DNA of 64,000 bases from Shewanella hanedai (GTDB lineage Bacteria > Pseudomonadota > Gammaproteobacteria > Enterobacterales > Shewanellaceae), in NCBI RefSeq assembly GCF_007197645.1, contig NZ_VKGK01000013.1, forward strand, positions 62,001-126,000, read 5' to 3'. Below, one piece after another: positions 9,986-19,136 of the stretch. The position numbers were made by a program, and so were the translations under genes. Positions within the stretch are counted from its first letter, which is position 1; each line of letters begins with the position of its first letter. Under the pieces are notes generated by a model. That model did not search any database and was not told the DNA's origin. It saw only the letters and a program-made list of their open reading frames with translations.

Positions 9986-11629
9986 TCACTTCATTGAAGC
10001 GCTAAACTCGGCGGGTTTGAGAAAATATAGATCTTCAACGTAAAACTGCTCCGCACTGCACGACTCCCACCAATTTGACCAAGCCTCATCACACCTATTC
10101 TCAATTAATGCGTTATTGTCTAATGGTCTGATTAAGCTGCCTGTTGATATTAATAATCCGTAAGGAGAGCGACGTTTTATCATCTGCGGGGTAAGAGAGG
10201 CTGGGTCTGTTAGTCCCATACTGCCTACGAGCTCATAGAAACTCTTTAAAGTATTATGGTGGAAATTCTTAACCCTTATGCTTTTATCCTTAACATTTAA
10301 GGCTTTTGAACGCGCAGGGTCTTGAGTGGCTATCCCTGTAGGGCAGTGGTTGGTATTACAGTGGCGTGATTGAATACAGCCTAGTGCCATCATCATTGTT
10401 CGGGCTGCGTTTACAGTATCTGCGCCCATAGCGATTTTAGAAAGCAGATCGAAGCTTGAGGCGGTCTTACCCGATGCAATGATGCGGATTTTATCTCTCA
10501 AGGCCACGCCGACGAGAGCATTGTGGACGAAATAAACCCCCTCCAAGCACACCATTCCTAAGCGGTTAGTGAATTCTACTGGTGCAGCGCCCGTTCCTCC
10601 TTCTGCGCCATCAACGGTAATAAAGTCAGGTGTTATTCCTGTTATGAGCATGGCCTTACAAATACTTAAAAACTCTGCTGGGTTACCGATACAGAGTTTA
10701 AAGCCTACAGGTTTTCCGCCGCTGAGCTCTCTCAATCTTTTTAGAAAGTTAAGCAGTGCAATAGGGGTAGTGCATTCAGGATTAATGGCAGGAGACACAC
10801 AATCTCGATCCATCGGTACATGTCTGATAGCTGCAATCTCTGGAGTTATTTTTGCTTTAGGTAATACTCCCCCGTGTCCGGGCTTGGCACCTTGGCTGAG
10901 CTTTATCTCAATCATTTTTATTTGTGGACGTGTTGCCATAGCTTTAAAAGAATCTGGGTTAAAATTACCGTCATCATCTCGACAACCAAATAAACCAGAA
11001 CCGATTTGCCAAACGATATCACCACCATGCTTTAGATGATAAGGGCTTGCTCCACCTTCACCTGTGTTATGAGAGCAGCCTGCTAACTTAGCCCCTAAGT
11101 TCATCGCTTCGATTGCATTTGAACTGAGTGAACCGAAACTCATGGCTGAAATGTTCAAGTAAGAGGCATCGTAGGGCTGAGTGCAATCTGGTCCACCAAA
11201 ACGGATTCGTTTAACGTCATCCTTAATTTCCCGTGGAGAAAGTGAATGCCATAGGCTTAAATAGTTTTCCTCTGTTAAATCACGCTGAGTACCAAAAGCG
11301 ATGGTGTCACGGACGTTTTTGGCTCTTTGATAAACAAGGGAACGTTGTTCTCTATTGAACGGTTTTTCTTCTGTGTCGTTTGCAATAAAGTACTGCTGGA
11401 TTTCGGTACGATAAGATTCCAGAAAATAACGCAGATAAGCAACAACAGGATAAAGACGATTTAAGGTGTGCGGGCTGTATTTTATATCGTAGAAACCGAT
11501 CGCTGAATAACCTAAGGTAAACACCAGTAAAAGGCTCGAGAGCAGATTCATTTCAAGGTTTAATATATAGAGAGCGAATAGGTTGCCCAAAGTGGCAACC
11601 AGCCAGTATACAATTTGCATTACAGTCAT
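9986..11629 (-). CDS. FMN-binding glutamate synthase family protein
   Basis: This protein has the FMN/FeS domain of the glutamate synthase large subunit without the amidotransferase or beta domains. It has 547 residues. Two N-terminal hydrophobic segments (about 5-25 and 28-48) suggest membrane attachment. The rest contains glutamate-synthase-like motifs: NTGEGGASPYHLKHGGD, KPGHGGVLPKAKIT, TVDGAEGGTGAAP and a Cys-rich ALGCIQSRHCNTNHCPTGI stretch for a [3Fe-4S]-like cluster. The start has AAGGATGC just upstream. It is separated from fur by a terminator and is probably its own transcript. The substrate is unknown; glutamate synthesis itself is not implied by the domain alone. Confidence 0.85.
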   Translation of the reverse strand: MTVMQIVYWLVATLGNLFALYILNLEMNLLSSLLLVFTLGYSAIGFYDIKYSPHTLNRLYPVVAYLRYFLESYRTEIQQYFIANDTEEKPFNREQRSLVYQRAKNVRDTIAFGTQRDLTEENYLSLWHSLSPREIKDDVKRIRFGGPDCTQPYDASYLNISAMSFGSLSSNAIEAMNLGAKLAGCSHNTGEGGASPYHLKHGGDIVWQIGSGLFGCRDDDGNFNPDSFKAMATRPQIKMIEIKLSQGAKPGHGGVLPKAKITPEIAAIRHVPMDRDCVSPAINPECTTPIALLNFLKRLRELSGGKPVGFKLCIGNPAEFLSICKAMLITGITPDFITVDGAEGGTGAAPVEFTNRLGMVCLEGVYFVHNALVGVALRDKIRIIASGKTASSFDLLSKIAMGADTVNAARTMMMALGCIQSRHCNTNHCPTGIATQDPARSKALNVKDKSIRVKNFHHNTLKSFYELVGSMGLTDPASLTPQMIKRRSPYGLLISTGSLIRPLDNNALIENRCDEAWSNWWESCSAEQFYVEDLYFLKPAEFSASMK

Positions 11630-11799
11630 GAAGCATCCTTAATCTTGGTGTAGGCGAAAGGCTTATCTGAGTTTAAATGGATGGAGATTGTTAAAGCAAT
11701 GTCGTATTGGCTAAGATGCTGGGTGATTTTTGTTCTACCTTAACCTAATACGCCTATTGCTAAGGATAGAAGACCGAGGTTGAGGTTAATTTATGACAT

Positions 11800-11826
11800 A
11801 AAAAAACCAGCTATCAGCTGGTTTTA
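11800..11826 (-). terminator. Intrinsic terminator downstream of fur
   Basis: AAAACCAGCT, an ATC loop and AGCTGGTTTT form a perfect 10-bp stem. Read on the minus strand it ends in a run of seven T residues. It lies 47 bp beyond the fur stop. Confidence 0.88.
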
Positions 11827-11872
11827 TATTCAATTTGTCTTTTCAATAAACGTATTCATCGTTAGCGGAGTG

Positions 11873-12304
11873 TTATGCTTCGCCGTGATTACATTCATCG
11901 TTAGTACAAACACCATATAGATATAAACTATGATTGGTTAGTTTTATGTTGTGCTTCATTGCAATCTCATCTTGGCGAGATTCGATAACGTCATCAGAAA
12001 ATTCAATGACCTTACCGCAAGAAAGGCACACAAGGTGATCATGGTGGTGCTGGCTTGCTAGTTCAAAAACAGCTTTCCCGCTTTCAAAGTGGTGACGAGT
12101 AACCATACCTGCGTCATCAAATTGATTTAATACACGATAGACAGTTGCCAACCCTATCTCTTCACCTAAGTCGAGTAGTCTCTTGTACAGATCTTCTGCA
12201 CTGATGTGTTGATTTTCTGGTCCGTGCATCAGTTCTAGGATCTTGACTCGTGGTAAGGTAACTTTCAAACCCGCTTTTTTTAGCGCTTGATTTCCATCTG
12301 TCAT
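11873..12304 (-). CDS. fur: Ferric uptake regulator Fur
   Basis: This is the iron-responsive DNA-binding repressor. It has 143 residues, close to E. coli Fur (148). An N-terminal winged helix (GLKVTLPRVKILELM, and the LATVYRVLNQFDDAG recognition region at 52-66) is followed by the metal-binding and dimerisation domain with HHHDH (86-90), C93 and C96 of CLSCG, and a second Cys pair (C133, C138). It is transcribed alone, divergently from cobB. No convincing 19-bp Fur box was recognised in its promoter by eye. Confidence 0.97.
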   Translation of the reverse strand: MTDGNQALKKAGLKVTLPRVKILELMHGPENQHISAEDLYKRLLDLGEEIGLATVYRVLNQFDDAGMVTRHHFESGKAVFELASQHHHDHLVCLSCGKVIEFSDDVIESRQDEIAMKHNIKLTNHSLYLYGVCTNDECNHGEA

Positions 12305-12589
12305 TTCTTATCTCTTGATTGCAGAACCTAAGCCAATATCGGTTCAATTGTGTATATTGAAAGTCATTATATGTGCACTAACAGAAAACATAAACCTTTG
12401 ATCTTGCTTTATGGTGCGATAAATAAATAAATTGCTGAATTCAGACATTAATAACGATATTTGGTGCGATTTAAGCACAATTTTTGTATTGTTATTAGGG
12501 TTTATACTAACGCCTAATACCAATTGACCTTGTTTTTTGACAGGGTACTTGTGTTAATTATAAAGATAATAATAAAAGAAGGATTGATG

Positions 12590-13354
12590 ATGTATCGGCA
12601 GATAGTGATATTAACTGGCGCTGGAATTTCAGCTGAGTCAGGCTTAAGAACTTTCAGAGATCAAGATGGTTTGTGGGAAGAACATAAAATTGAAGATGTT
12701 GCTACTCCTGAGGGATATGCCAGAGATCCAGAGTTTGTTGAGGCGTTTTATAACACTCGTTGGAGCCAGCTACATAACGGAAATGTCGAACCTAACGAAG
12801 GTCACTACGCATTAGCTCAACTTGAAAAAGAGTTTGACGGTGACCTTTTAGTCGTAACCCAGAACATTGATGATCTGCATGAACGTGCAGGTTCTCGTCG
12901 CTTGCTTCATATGCACGGTGAATTATCGAAAGGTCGTTGTCCACGATCGCAACAAACATTTATTTTAAAAGACCCATTTGGACCAGAGCACACATGTACC
13001 TGCTGTATTCCTGCTCAGCGTTTACGTCCGCACGTGGTTTGGTTTGGTGAAATGCCTATCGGTTTGGATAGAATTCAACATGCACTAGACACGTGTGATC
13101 TGTTTATCGCAATTGGCACGTCAGGAACGGTTTATCCAGCGGCAGGCTTTGTGGACACCGCCAATCATCATGGCGCGCAAACGATAGAAGTAAACCTCGT
13201 TGCAGCAGATCGACATAGTCAGTTTCAATACCATCTACAAGGTAAAGCCAGTGAAGTTCTACCTGAATTGGTGAACAATATTCTTCAGGGAAAAATCATC
13301 AGTAATTCAAGCTGTGAGATCACCGAAGAATTAGTGCTAAAAGGTACTAACTAA
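12590..13354 (+). CDS. cobB: NAD-dependent protein deacylase CobB (sirtuin)
   Basis: This is a Sir2-family lysine deacetylase/desuccinylase that uses NAD+, cytoplasmic, about 254 residues. Motifs in order are GAGISAESGLRTFRDQDGLW, TQNIDDLHERAG, MHGE with the catalytic His, a Cys pair region CPRSQQTF...CTCC for zinc, and RPHVVWFGEMP. The open frame extends 22 codons upstream. The ATG at 12590 (or 12587) is preferred because AGAAGG lies 4-7 bases upstream and it matches the E. coli short form. It overlaps the next gene by one base. Confidence 0.93.
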   Translation: MYRQIVILTGAGISAESGLRTFRDQDGLWEEHKIEDVATPEGYARDPEFVEAFYNTRWSQLHNGNVEPNEGHYALAQLEKEFDGDLLVVTQNIDDLHERAGSRRLLHMHGELSKGRCPRSQQTFILKDPFGPEHTCTCCIPAQRLRPHVVWFGEMPIGLDRIQHALDTCDLFIAIGTSGTVYPAAGFVDTANHHGAQTIEVNLVAADRHSQFQYHLQGKASEVLPELVNNILQGKIISNSSCEITEELVLKGTN

Positions 13355-13857
13355 TGTCAGAGCAGAGTGCTGATGTTTCTTCTACTGAAGTGTTAGATAA
13401 AGCTCAAATGTCCCCAAGGCTCGCTATTATCATGCGGGGACTGCCAGGTAGTGGAAAGTCTCATTGGGTGGAGGAGTTTGTTGCAAGTCAGCCAATTGAG
13501 ATCCGGAGTCGTGTATTCGGCTCCGGTTACTTCTCGACAGATAACTATTTTTATCGAAATGGTCAATATCAATTCGATGCTAGAAGACTGTCTGAATATC
13601 ATCAGAAAAATTTAGCGGGTTTTATCCAAGCTCTTTCTGAGCGTGAACCTCTGGTTATCTGTGATAATACGAATCTAGCTAAATGGGAATCAATAGCCTA
13701 TGAAACTGCAGCCAGATCACATGGCTATCAAGTACGATTGGTGTTAATTGGCTCACCAGAAAGTCCTGATCATCAAGCACTATGTGCTAAACGTAATCGT
13801 CATGGCGTGCCATTAGCGCAGATAGAAAGAATGGCGAATCAGTTTGAAGATTTTTAG
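13354..13857 (+). CDS. P-loop polynucleotide-kinase-like ATP-binding protein
   Basis: This is a small AAA/kinase-fold protein of 167 residues with a Walker A motif GLPGSGKS (about 29-36), STDNYFY, the DNTNLAKWE motif and a C-terminal RNRHGVPLAQIERMANQFE. This set resembles the kinase domain of NEDD4-binding-protein-2-like and polynucleotide kinase-like proteins, which phosphorylate nucleic-acid ends or small substrates. The substrate here is unknown. The start overlaps the cobB stop by one base, so the two are co-translated; whether they share a function is not known. Confidence 0.7.
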   Translation: MSEQSADVSSTEVLDKAQMSPRLAIIMRGLPGSGKSHWVEEFVASQPIEIRSRVFGSGYFSTDNYFYRNGQYQFDARRLSEYHQKNLAGFIQALSEREPLVICDNTNLAKWESIAYETAARSHGYQVRLVLIGSPESPDHQALCAKRNRHGVPLAQIERMANQFEDF

Positions 13858-14177
13858 CCTGTTATCTGTGTTTGGAAAAAGTGCATGCACCTTGAAAATG
13901 CTTCGAGTTCTAATCTTTTTGACTCTTTAAACCTACCATGACTTCTACTTACCTAATCATTGATGTCTATTTTCACTAAAGTAATTCCATTCTAAAAATT
14001 AATGATGTTCACATTAACTCCATTAATCATGAGCGTTTACCCATAAAGCTTCAATATTAACAAGCGATGTTACAAGAAATGATAATGCCAAGTTGATTTA
14101 AAGTGAACCAACTTGAACACTAATGGTTGTTTGTGTAGTCTTGCGGTTACATAATCACCGCTTCAAGCAGGAGTTCT
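13858..14177. other. Intergenic region before the betaine transporter
   Basis: This 320-bp AT-rich stretch has no supportable gene. It contains a 10-bp palindrome GTGCATGCAC at 13881-13890 and presumably the promoter of the ABC transporter operon, but no clear -35/-10 pair was identified. The ribosome site AGGAG lies just before the gene at 14178. Confidence 0.4.
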
Positions 14178-15182
14178 ATGAAACAAATCACTTTAGCCGT
14201 TGGTTTACTAAGCAGTTTATTTTTACCACAGGCAATTGCCAGTGATCAGTGTGGCAAGGTTTCGATTGCAGATATGAATTGGAGTTCAGCTTCACTTATT
14301 GCTAACGTCGATCGCTTTATTCTTGAACATGGTTTTGGTTGCGAGGCTGAGTTGCTGCCTGGTGACACAATGCCAACCAGTACTTCAATGATTGAGAAAG
14401 GTGAGCCTGATATTGCGCCGGAAATGTGGAGCAATAGCGTAAAAGAGCTTATTGAAAAAGGGGTGAGTGAGAAGCGAATCGTTATTGCTGGTCAATCTCT
14501 CTCTGATGGTGGCGAAGAGGGTTTTTGGGTTCCTCAATATATGGTTGATAAGGATCCAAGCCTGAGCACGATTGAAGGGGTTATCGCTAAAGTTAGTGAG
14601 TTTAAACACCCTGAAGATCCTGAACGTGGTGCCTTTTATGGTTGTCCGGCAGGATGGGGATGTCAGCTTTCGGCTGAAAACCTTTATCGCGCACTCAAAT
14701 TGAGTGATGCAGGTTTTGATCTTATTGATCCCGGTTCAGGAGCTGGTCTAGCGGGTTCTATTGCTCGTGCTTATGAACGTGAAAAGTCATGGTTTGGCTA
14801 TTACTGGTCGCCGACGGCTGTTTTGGGTAAATACAAAATGGTTAAGGTTGATTTTGGCTCTGGAATTGATGAGGAACATTTCAAAAATTGTACCTCCCAA
14901 GCCGAGTGTGCTGATCCTAAAGTCACCATGTATCCCAAAGCCTTAGTTCAAACTGTGACGACTTCTGATTTCGCTAAAAAGTCGGCTCAAGGGTTTGATT
15001 ACCTTAGTAAGCGTGCTTTTACTAATGCTCAGATGAACGGTTTGCTGGCTTGGATGGAAGATAATCAAGCCGATGGTGATACCGCTGCCGAATACTTCTT
15101 AACTAATTATGAGGATGTATGGACGCAGTGGGTTGCCGCTGATGTTGCTATGAAAGTGAAAAAAGCAGTTAAAGCGCGTTAG
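14178..15182 (+). CDS. Glycine betaine/proline-type ABC transporter, periplasmic binding protein
   Basis: This is the solute-binding protein of an osmoprotectant or quaternary-amine ABC importer (OpuAC/ProX family), 334 residues. Residues 1-21 form a signal peptide ending AIA. The mature part contains NWSSASLIANV, PGDTMPTSTSMIEKGEPDIAPEMW and aromatic residues that may form the cation-binding cage (for example GYYWSPTAV). The permease and ATPase genes follow immediately. The ligand is inferred from the family; choline, carnitine or another betaine would fit equally well. Confidence 0.85.
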   Translation: MKQITLAVGLLSSLFLPQAIASDQCGKVSIADMNWSSASLIANVDRFILEHGFGCEAELLPGDTMPTSTSMIEKGEPDIAPEMWSNSVKELIEKGVSEKRIVIAGQSLSDGGEEGFWVPQYMVDKDPSLSTIEGVIAKVSEFKHPEDPERGAFYGCPAGWGCQLSAENLYRALKLSDAGFDLIDPGSGAGLAGSIARAYEREKSWFGYYWSPTAVLGKYKMVKVDFGSGIDEEHFKNCTSQAECADPKVTMYPKALVQTVTTSDFAKKSAQGFDYLSKRAFTNAQMNGLLAWMEDNQADGDTAAEYFLTNYEDVWTQWVAADVAMKVKKAVKAR

Positions 15183-15222
15183 ACAAACTCAGCAGCTCAC
15201 ATGCCTAATAGAGCTTTAAATA

Positions 15223-15246
15223 ACGCGAGGTTATTCGACCTCGCGT
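15223..15246. other. Hairpin between binding protein and permease genes
   Basis: ACGCGAGGT, a TATTCG loop and ACCTCGCGT form a perfect 9-bp GC-rich stem with no T-run. In ABC operons such hairpins often let the binding protein be made in excess over the membrane parts. That role is inferred here. Confidence 0.55.
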
Positions 15247-15285
15247 CTCTCCCTATTCCCAAGGGTAATCACGATAGAGGTATTC

Positions 15286-16185
15286 ATGGCCGACTCTTCT
15301 TGGCTTAACACATTTCCTAAGATGGATCGTGTCGATCTGTTAGAGATCCGAAAATATTTAGACGGTGCATTCCGTGATTTTTCCCGCGAGTACGGCGATG
15401 ATTTAGAAGTATTTTTCAGTCCGTTACTCGATTTCCTGATTTGGTTCGAAAAATTGTTGGTGCAATCACCATGGTGGGCAGTGCTACTGTCGATCACCGC
15501 TTTAGTCTACGTTGCTAGCCGCTCTTGGAAACTATCATTAAGTGTGGTTGTTTCGTTTATGCTAATTGGTTATTTCGGCATGTGGGAGGATACGATGCGC
15601 ACGCTAAGTATCATCACGGTGTGCACCATGTTAGCTATCATATTAGGGGTTCCTATCGGCATTTTGATGTCTCGCAGTGATCGTACTCAATCGGTGGTAA
15701 CCCCGGTTCTAGATGTGATGCAAACAATGCCAGCCTTTGTTTACCTTATCCCAGTGGTCATGTTACTCGGTATTGGTAAAGTACCCGGTGTCATTGCTGT
15801 TGTTATCTACGCTATTCCCCCTGTTATTCGACTCACCAATCTTGGGATCCGTTTGGTTGATAAAGAGGTGCTAGAAGCTGCGACGGCCTATGGTGCCAAC
15901 AAAATGCAGCGATTATTGGGCGTGCAGTTACCCCTTGCTTCACCAACGATAATGGCTGGGATTAACCAGACCATTATGATGGCGCTGGGGATGGTTGTGA
16001 TTGCATCAATGATCGGTGTTAAGGGGTTAGGTCAACCTGTACTTAAGTCCATTACCAATCAATATTTTACTTTAGGTCTCTTTAACGGTTTAGCTATTGT
16101 TGCTTTAGCCATCATTTTTGATAGAGCCTCGCAGGCATATGCGAAACGCTCTCAGAAACATTTGCAGGATGGACACAATGGCTAG
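15286..16185 (+). CDS. Glycine betaine/proline-type ABC transporter, permease
   Basis: This is an inner-membrane ProW/OpuAB-like permease of 299 residues. A hydrophilic N-terminal part (about 1-60) precedes several membrane helices. The BPD transport signature region reads EAATAYGANKMQRLLGVQLPLASPTIMAG (ATPase-coupling loop). Residues TMPAFVYLIPVVMLLGIGKVPG are typical of the family. The ATG at 15286 is preceded by GAGGT. The ATPase gene starts 8 bp before this stop. Confidence 0.9.
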   Translation: MADSSWLNTFPKMDRVDLLEIRKYLDGAFRDFSREYGDDLEVFFSPLLDFLIWFEKLLVQSPWWAVLLSITALVYVASRSWKLSLSVVVSFMLIGYFGMWEDTMRTLSIITVCTMLAIILGVPIGILMSRSDRTQSVVTPVLDVMQTMPAFVYLIPVVMLLGIGKVPGVIAVVIYAIPPVIRLTNLGIRLVDKEVLEAATAYGANKMQRLLGVQLPLASPTIMAGINQTIMMALGMVVIASMIGVKGLGQPVLKSITNQYFTLGLFNGLAIVALAIIFDRASQAYAKRSQKHLQDGHNG

Positions 16186-17422
16186 TGAAACCAACAAAAA
16201 ACCTTTAATTCAGATTAAAGATCTCTACAAGGTCTTTGGAAAAAAGTCGGAAAGTGTGATGCCTTTGGTGCGCGAGGGATTGTCTAAGGATGATATTTTG
16301 GCCAAAACTGGCCATACGGTGGGCCTTAAAGCCATTAACCTTGATATCAACAAGGGGGAGATATTTGTCATTATGGGGCTGTCTGGCTCCGGTAAATCGA
16401 CATTGATCCGTCATTTTAACCGTCTTATCGATCCCTCTGAAGGCCAGATCCTTGTTGAGGGTATAGATGTAATGAAGCTGAACACCAAGGAGTTGGAAAT
16501 ATTTCGCCGTAAGAAAATGGCAATGGTTTTTCAACGTTTTGGTTTGATGCCCCACCGTAACGTACAAGATAACGTTGCTTATGGTCTCAGTGTCCAGGGC
16601 GTGGATAAAGCCACTAGAGCAGAGAAAGCGAAACAATGGTTAGAAACGGTTGGGCTTGCTGGCTATGAGAAACAATATCCATCGCAGCTTTCTGGCGGTC
16701 AACAACAACGCGTCGGTTTGGCGAGAGCCTTGTGTACGGATGCTGAAATTCTGTTGATGGATGAAGCTTTTTCAGCATTAGATCCATTGATCCGCAGTGA
16801 AATGCAAGATCAGCTGGTGGAACTGCAAAAAGAGCTCAACAAAACCATTATATTTATTACCCATGATTTGGATGAAGCGTTGAGGATAGGAGATCGCATT
16901 GCAATATTGAAAGATGGTGAGCTTATACAGCTTGGTGAACCCGTTGATATTTTGCTTAACCCTGCCGATGACTATGTCGAAGCTTTCGTAAAAGATGTTA
17001 ACCGTCCCCGTGCCTTAACGGTATCCACCGTGATGAAACCACCTGCATATCGCCTTACTGCGGAGACAATTGGTGGCGCACTTGAAGAGATGCGACGTAT
17101 TCCAGCTAATTATGCTTACTACATGACTGACGATGGTTTTCAAGGTGTTGTCTGTGAGAAAGCATTGGAAAATGCAGCTCAATCTGACGAAGAGGGGCTG
17201 ATGGAGGAATTTAAAGTCGAGGACATGAGTTCTTTATCTCCTGATGCACCTTTAGAAAGCATTATTCCAGAGACCATGAAATCAAAGTTTCCATTACCGG
17301 TTGTCGATGATGACGGTGATTTGCAAGGTGTCCTTTCAAGGGAAGATCTTGCGGAAGTCCTATCAGGGTTCAACAGAGTTGAAACTGATGGTGAAACACA
17401 GATTGAAAACAATGATAAGTAA
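16178..17422 (+). CDS. Glycine betaine/proline-type ABC transporter, ATPase with CBS domains
   Basis: This is a ProV-like ATPase of about 414 residues. Walker A is GLSGSGKST, the ABC signature is LSGGQQQR, and Walker B is LLMDEAFSALD, followed by THDLDEAL. A C-terminal part of about 130 residues resembles CBS domains (YYMTDDGFQGVV and FPLPVVDDDGDLQGVLSREDL), which in OpuA-type systems sense ionic strength. The ATG at 16178 is chosen over an earlier in-frame ATG at 16118 because AGGA lies about 8 bases upstream and translation couples to the permease stop. Confidence 0.9.
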   Translation: MASETNKKPLIQIKDLYKVFGKKSESVMPLVREGLSKDDILAKTGHTVGLKAINLDINKGEIFVIMGLSGSGKSTLIRHFNRLIDPSEGQILVEGIDVMKLNTKELEIFRRKKMAMVFQRFGLMPHRNVQDNVAYGLSVQGVDKATRAEKAKQWLETVGLAGYEKQYPSQLSGGQQQRVGLARALCTDAEILLMDEAFSALDPLIRSEMQDQLVELQKELNKTIIFITHDLDEALRIGDRIAILKDGELIQLGEPVDILLNPADDYVEAFVKDVNRPRALTVSTVMKPPAYRLTAETIGGALEEMRRIPANYAYYMTDDGFQGVVCEKALENAAQSDEEGLMEEFKVEDMSSLSPDAPLESIIPETMKSKFPLPVVDDDGDLQGVLSREDLAEVLSGFNRVETDGETQIENNDK

Positions 17423-17431
17423 AAAGGATAA

Positions 17432-18655
17432 ATGATGATCCGTAAGACACTATTAACCTCTTGTATCGCGCTGATATTAAGCGCTAACGCAAATGCTGCT
17501 TCGGTAGATGAAGAAATATTGGCTCTAAAGAATCGTATAGATCAACTAGAGTCTGGCAAAGCTTCATCTGAAACTATAGTAGAGGAAGAAAAGGAGAACT
17601 CCATTGAGTTTGGAGGAGCTGCTCGTTTTCAATACAGCTACGAAGATTATGCTGACAGCAACAAAGATCGCGGCGGAGATTTAGATTTTGATCTATTTCG
17701 TATCGACGTTGATGGCAATATCGGCGACATTCTATTTTCAGCTCAGTATCGCTGGTTCCAGTACATGAACGTGATACACCATGCGTGGGTTGGTTATGAT
17801 TTTGATGAGAGCCAGCAGGGTAAAATTGGTGTTACTCAGGTGCCTTTTGGTATTTTGACATATGCATCGAATAGTTATTTCTTCAGTTCTAATTTCTATT
17901 TAGGGCTTGAAGATGATTATGATCTGGGTTTGAACTACACCTATAAAACTGATGATAATCGATTAGATTTGGCTTTTTATAAAAATGATGAATTGGGCGG
18001 CTTAGACGGTTATGTGTCTGATCGTAGTGACCGTTACGCCTATGATGTTGTGGGTGTACGCCTTGCCGGGGAGGGCACATATGATGCGCCTACCTTGGAA
18101 GCGGCGGAATCTAATACATTCAATGCTCGTTATGTTCATAATTTAACGTTTAGTGATGTTGCTGTTGAACTTGGCGCATCGGTTCAGTCGGGTCAATTGG
18201 ACATTGCGGGCGATCAAGATGGTGACCGATTCGCTGCTGCAATGCATGGCGTCGTAAATTATGACCGCTGGAACCTTAAACTTCAGGTTACCGGTTATGA
18301 GTATGATGTTGATGGTATGGATGTTGAGCAGATGGTCGTCGGTGCTTATCACTTCTATGACTCTATTCCTGCTGAAGCAACCACGTATATTGCCAATGTG
18401 GCGTACAGTTTACCTGTGAGCATAGGACCAATATCAAATCTGACTTTCTATAACGATTATTCTCTTGTTGCTGATAAGTCAGCGGATCTAGAAGATACCT
18501 TTATGAATGTTACCGGTATGGCGATCACAGCAGGTGGCCTTTATACCTATGTCGATTTTGTTGTTGCTGAGAATCAGCCGTTTATTGGTGGTTCAATGGT
18601 GGGTAATGGCGAAGTGAATAAGCGCGTTAATATCAACTTTGGCTACTATTTCTAA
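17432..18655 (+). CDS. Outer-membrane porin-like protein
   Basis: This 407-residue protein has a signal peptide ending ANA (about residues 1-22), a short coiled coil (VDEEILALKNRIDQLES) and a long region of alternating amphipathic strands ending in YYF, a C-terminal aromatic typical of beta-barrel proteins handled by the BAM complex. Similar porins with N-terminal coiled coils are common in Shewanella. Its position 9 bp after the betaine transporter ATPase suggests that it supplies outer-membrane passage for the same substrate. An AAGGA site precedes the tandem ATG start. Confidence 0.75.
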   Translation: MMIRKTLLTSCIALILSANANAASVDEEILALKNRIDQLESGKASSETIVEEEKENSIEFGGAARFQYSYEDYADSNKDRGGDLDFDLFRIDVDGNIGDILFSAQYRWFQYMNVIHHAWVGYDFDESQQGKIGVTQVPFGILTYASNSYFFSSNFYLGLEDDYDLGLNYTYKTDDNRLDLAFYKNDELGGLDGYVSDRSDRYAYDVVGVRLAGEGTYDAPTLEAAESNTFNARYVHNLTFSDVAVELGASVQSGQLDIAGDQDGDRFAAAMHGVVNYDRWNLKLQVTGYEYDVDGMDVEQMVVGAYHFYDSIPAEATTYIANVAYSLPVSIGPISNLTFYNDYSLVADKSADLEDTFMNVTGMAITAGGLYTYVDFVVAENQPFIGGSMVGNGEVNKRVNINFGYYF

Positions 18656-18703
18656 TCGATAAAAGAAAGCCTCTGTCGGGGTCAGTGTAGGCTCCGATAA
18701 AAT

Positions 18704-18744
18704 AAACAAGATGAGTTTGATCTATGGTTGAACTCATCTTGTTT
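18704..18744. terminator. Convergent hairpin after porin
   Basis: AAACAAGATGAGTT and AACTCATCTTGTTT form a perfect 14-bp stem with a 13-base loop. It lies between the porin and the convergent small gene at 18734, overlapping the last codons of the latter. The T-richness on both sides is modest, so it probably serves as a two-way terminator of moderate strength. Confidence 0.6.
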
Positions 18745-18982
18745 GTAAATGAAGTAACACCTCATCATTTAATTCATCCAGTAACACCTTGGTTTTCGAT
18801 TGCGTTAAATCCAAAGCTACCCAACCATCTGTGCTCATGATATCTAAAGTTAATATCAGTAGTGCATTGTCTGTCATGGTTAAAGAGGATGGAGCCCATT
18901 CGCCCGTTGCTTTGATGATGCCCTGAGTCGTATTGAGTCGAGTGATAATAAAAGCGTTCTTTTCGGTATTAGACTTCTTCAT
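18734..18982 (-). CDS. Small protein of unknown function
   Basis: This is an 82-residue protein without recognised motifs, signal peptide or membrane segment. Residues such as GEWAPSSLTMTDNALLILTLDIMSTDGWVALDL suggest a compact beta-rich fold. The ATG at 18982 is preferred over an upstream TTG because GAGGAAG lies just before it. Its start overlaps the stop of an open stretch that looks like the tail of a lost gene (see 18969-19136), so it may be the survivor of a small operon. Confidence 0.5.
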   Translation of the reverse strand: MKKSNTEKNAFIITRLNTTQGIIKATGEWAPSSLTMTDNALLILTLDIMSTDGWVALDLTQSKTKVLLDELNDEVLLHLQTR

Positions 18983-19136
18983 CGTTAACTTCCTCAACTA
19001 ACAGTAATGACATGGATACTGATGCCAACTCGAAACCAGCTGGGTGTTGCCAATTGGTTTCTGCTAAGACTTCAAACCCTATTGATTGATAGAAAGCTAT
19101 TTTGCTAATCTGGCCATCAGATAAGAATCGACATAT
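18969..19136 (-). pseudogene. Remnant of an acetyltransferase- or VOC-like gene
   Basis: On the minus strand an open stretch of about 55 codons runs into the start of the 82-residue gene. It encodes IAFYQSIGFEVLAETNW, then HPAGFELASVSMSLLL and an acidic end. FYQSIGFE is typical of the C-terminal part of GNAT acetyltransferases and also of VOC (glyoxalase/bleomycin-resistance) proteins. It has no usable start codon and its first part overlaps the 3' end of the YhhY-like gene in another frame. The best reading is a 5'-truncated gene. Confidence 0.4.

Noticed and set aside
10569..11039. 156-codon open frame opposite the glutamate-synthase-like gene
   Set aside because: It is antisense to a conserved domain and has no independent signals.
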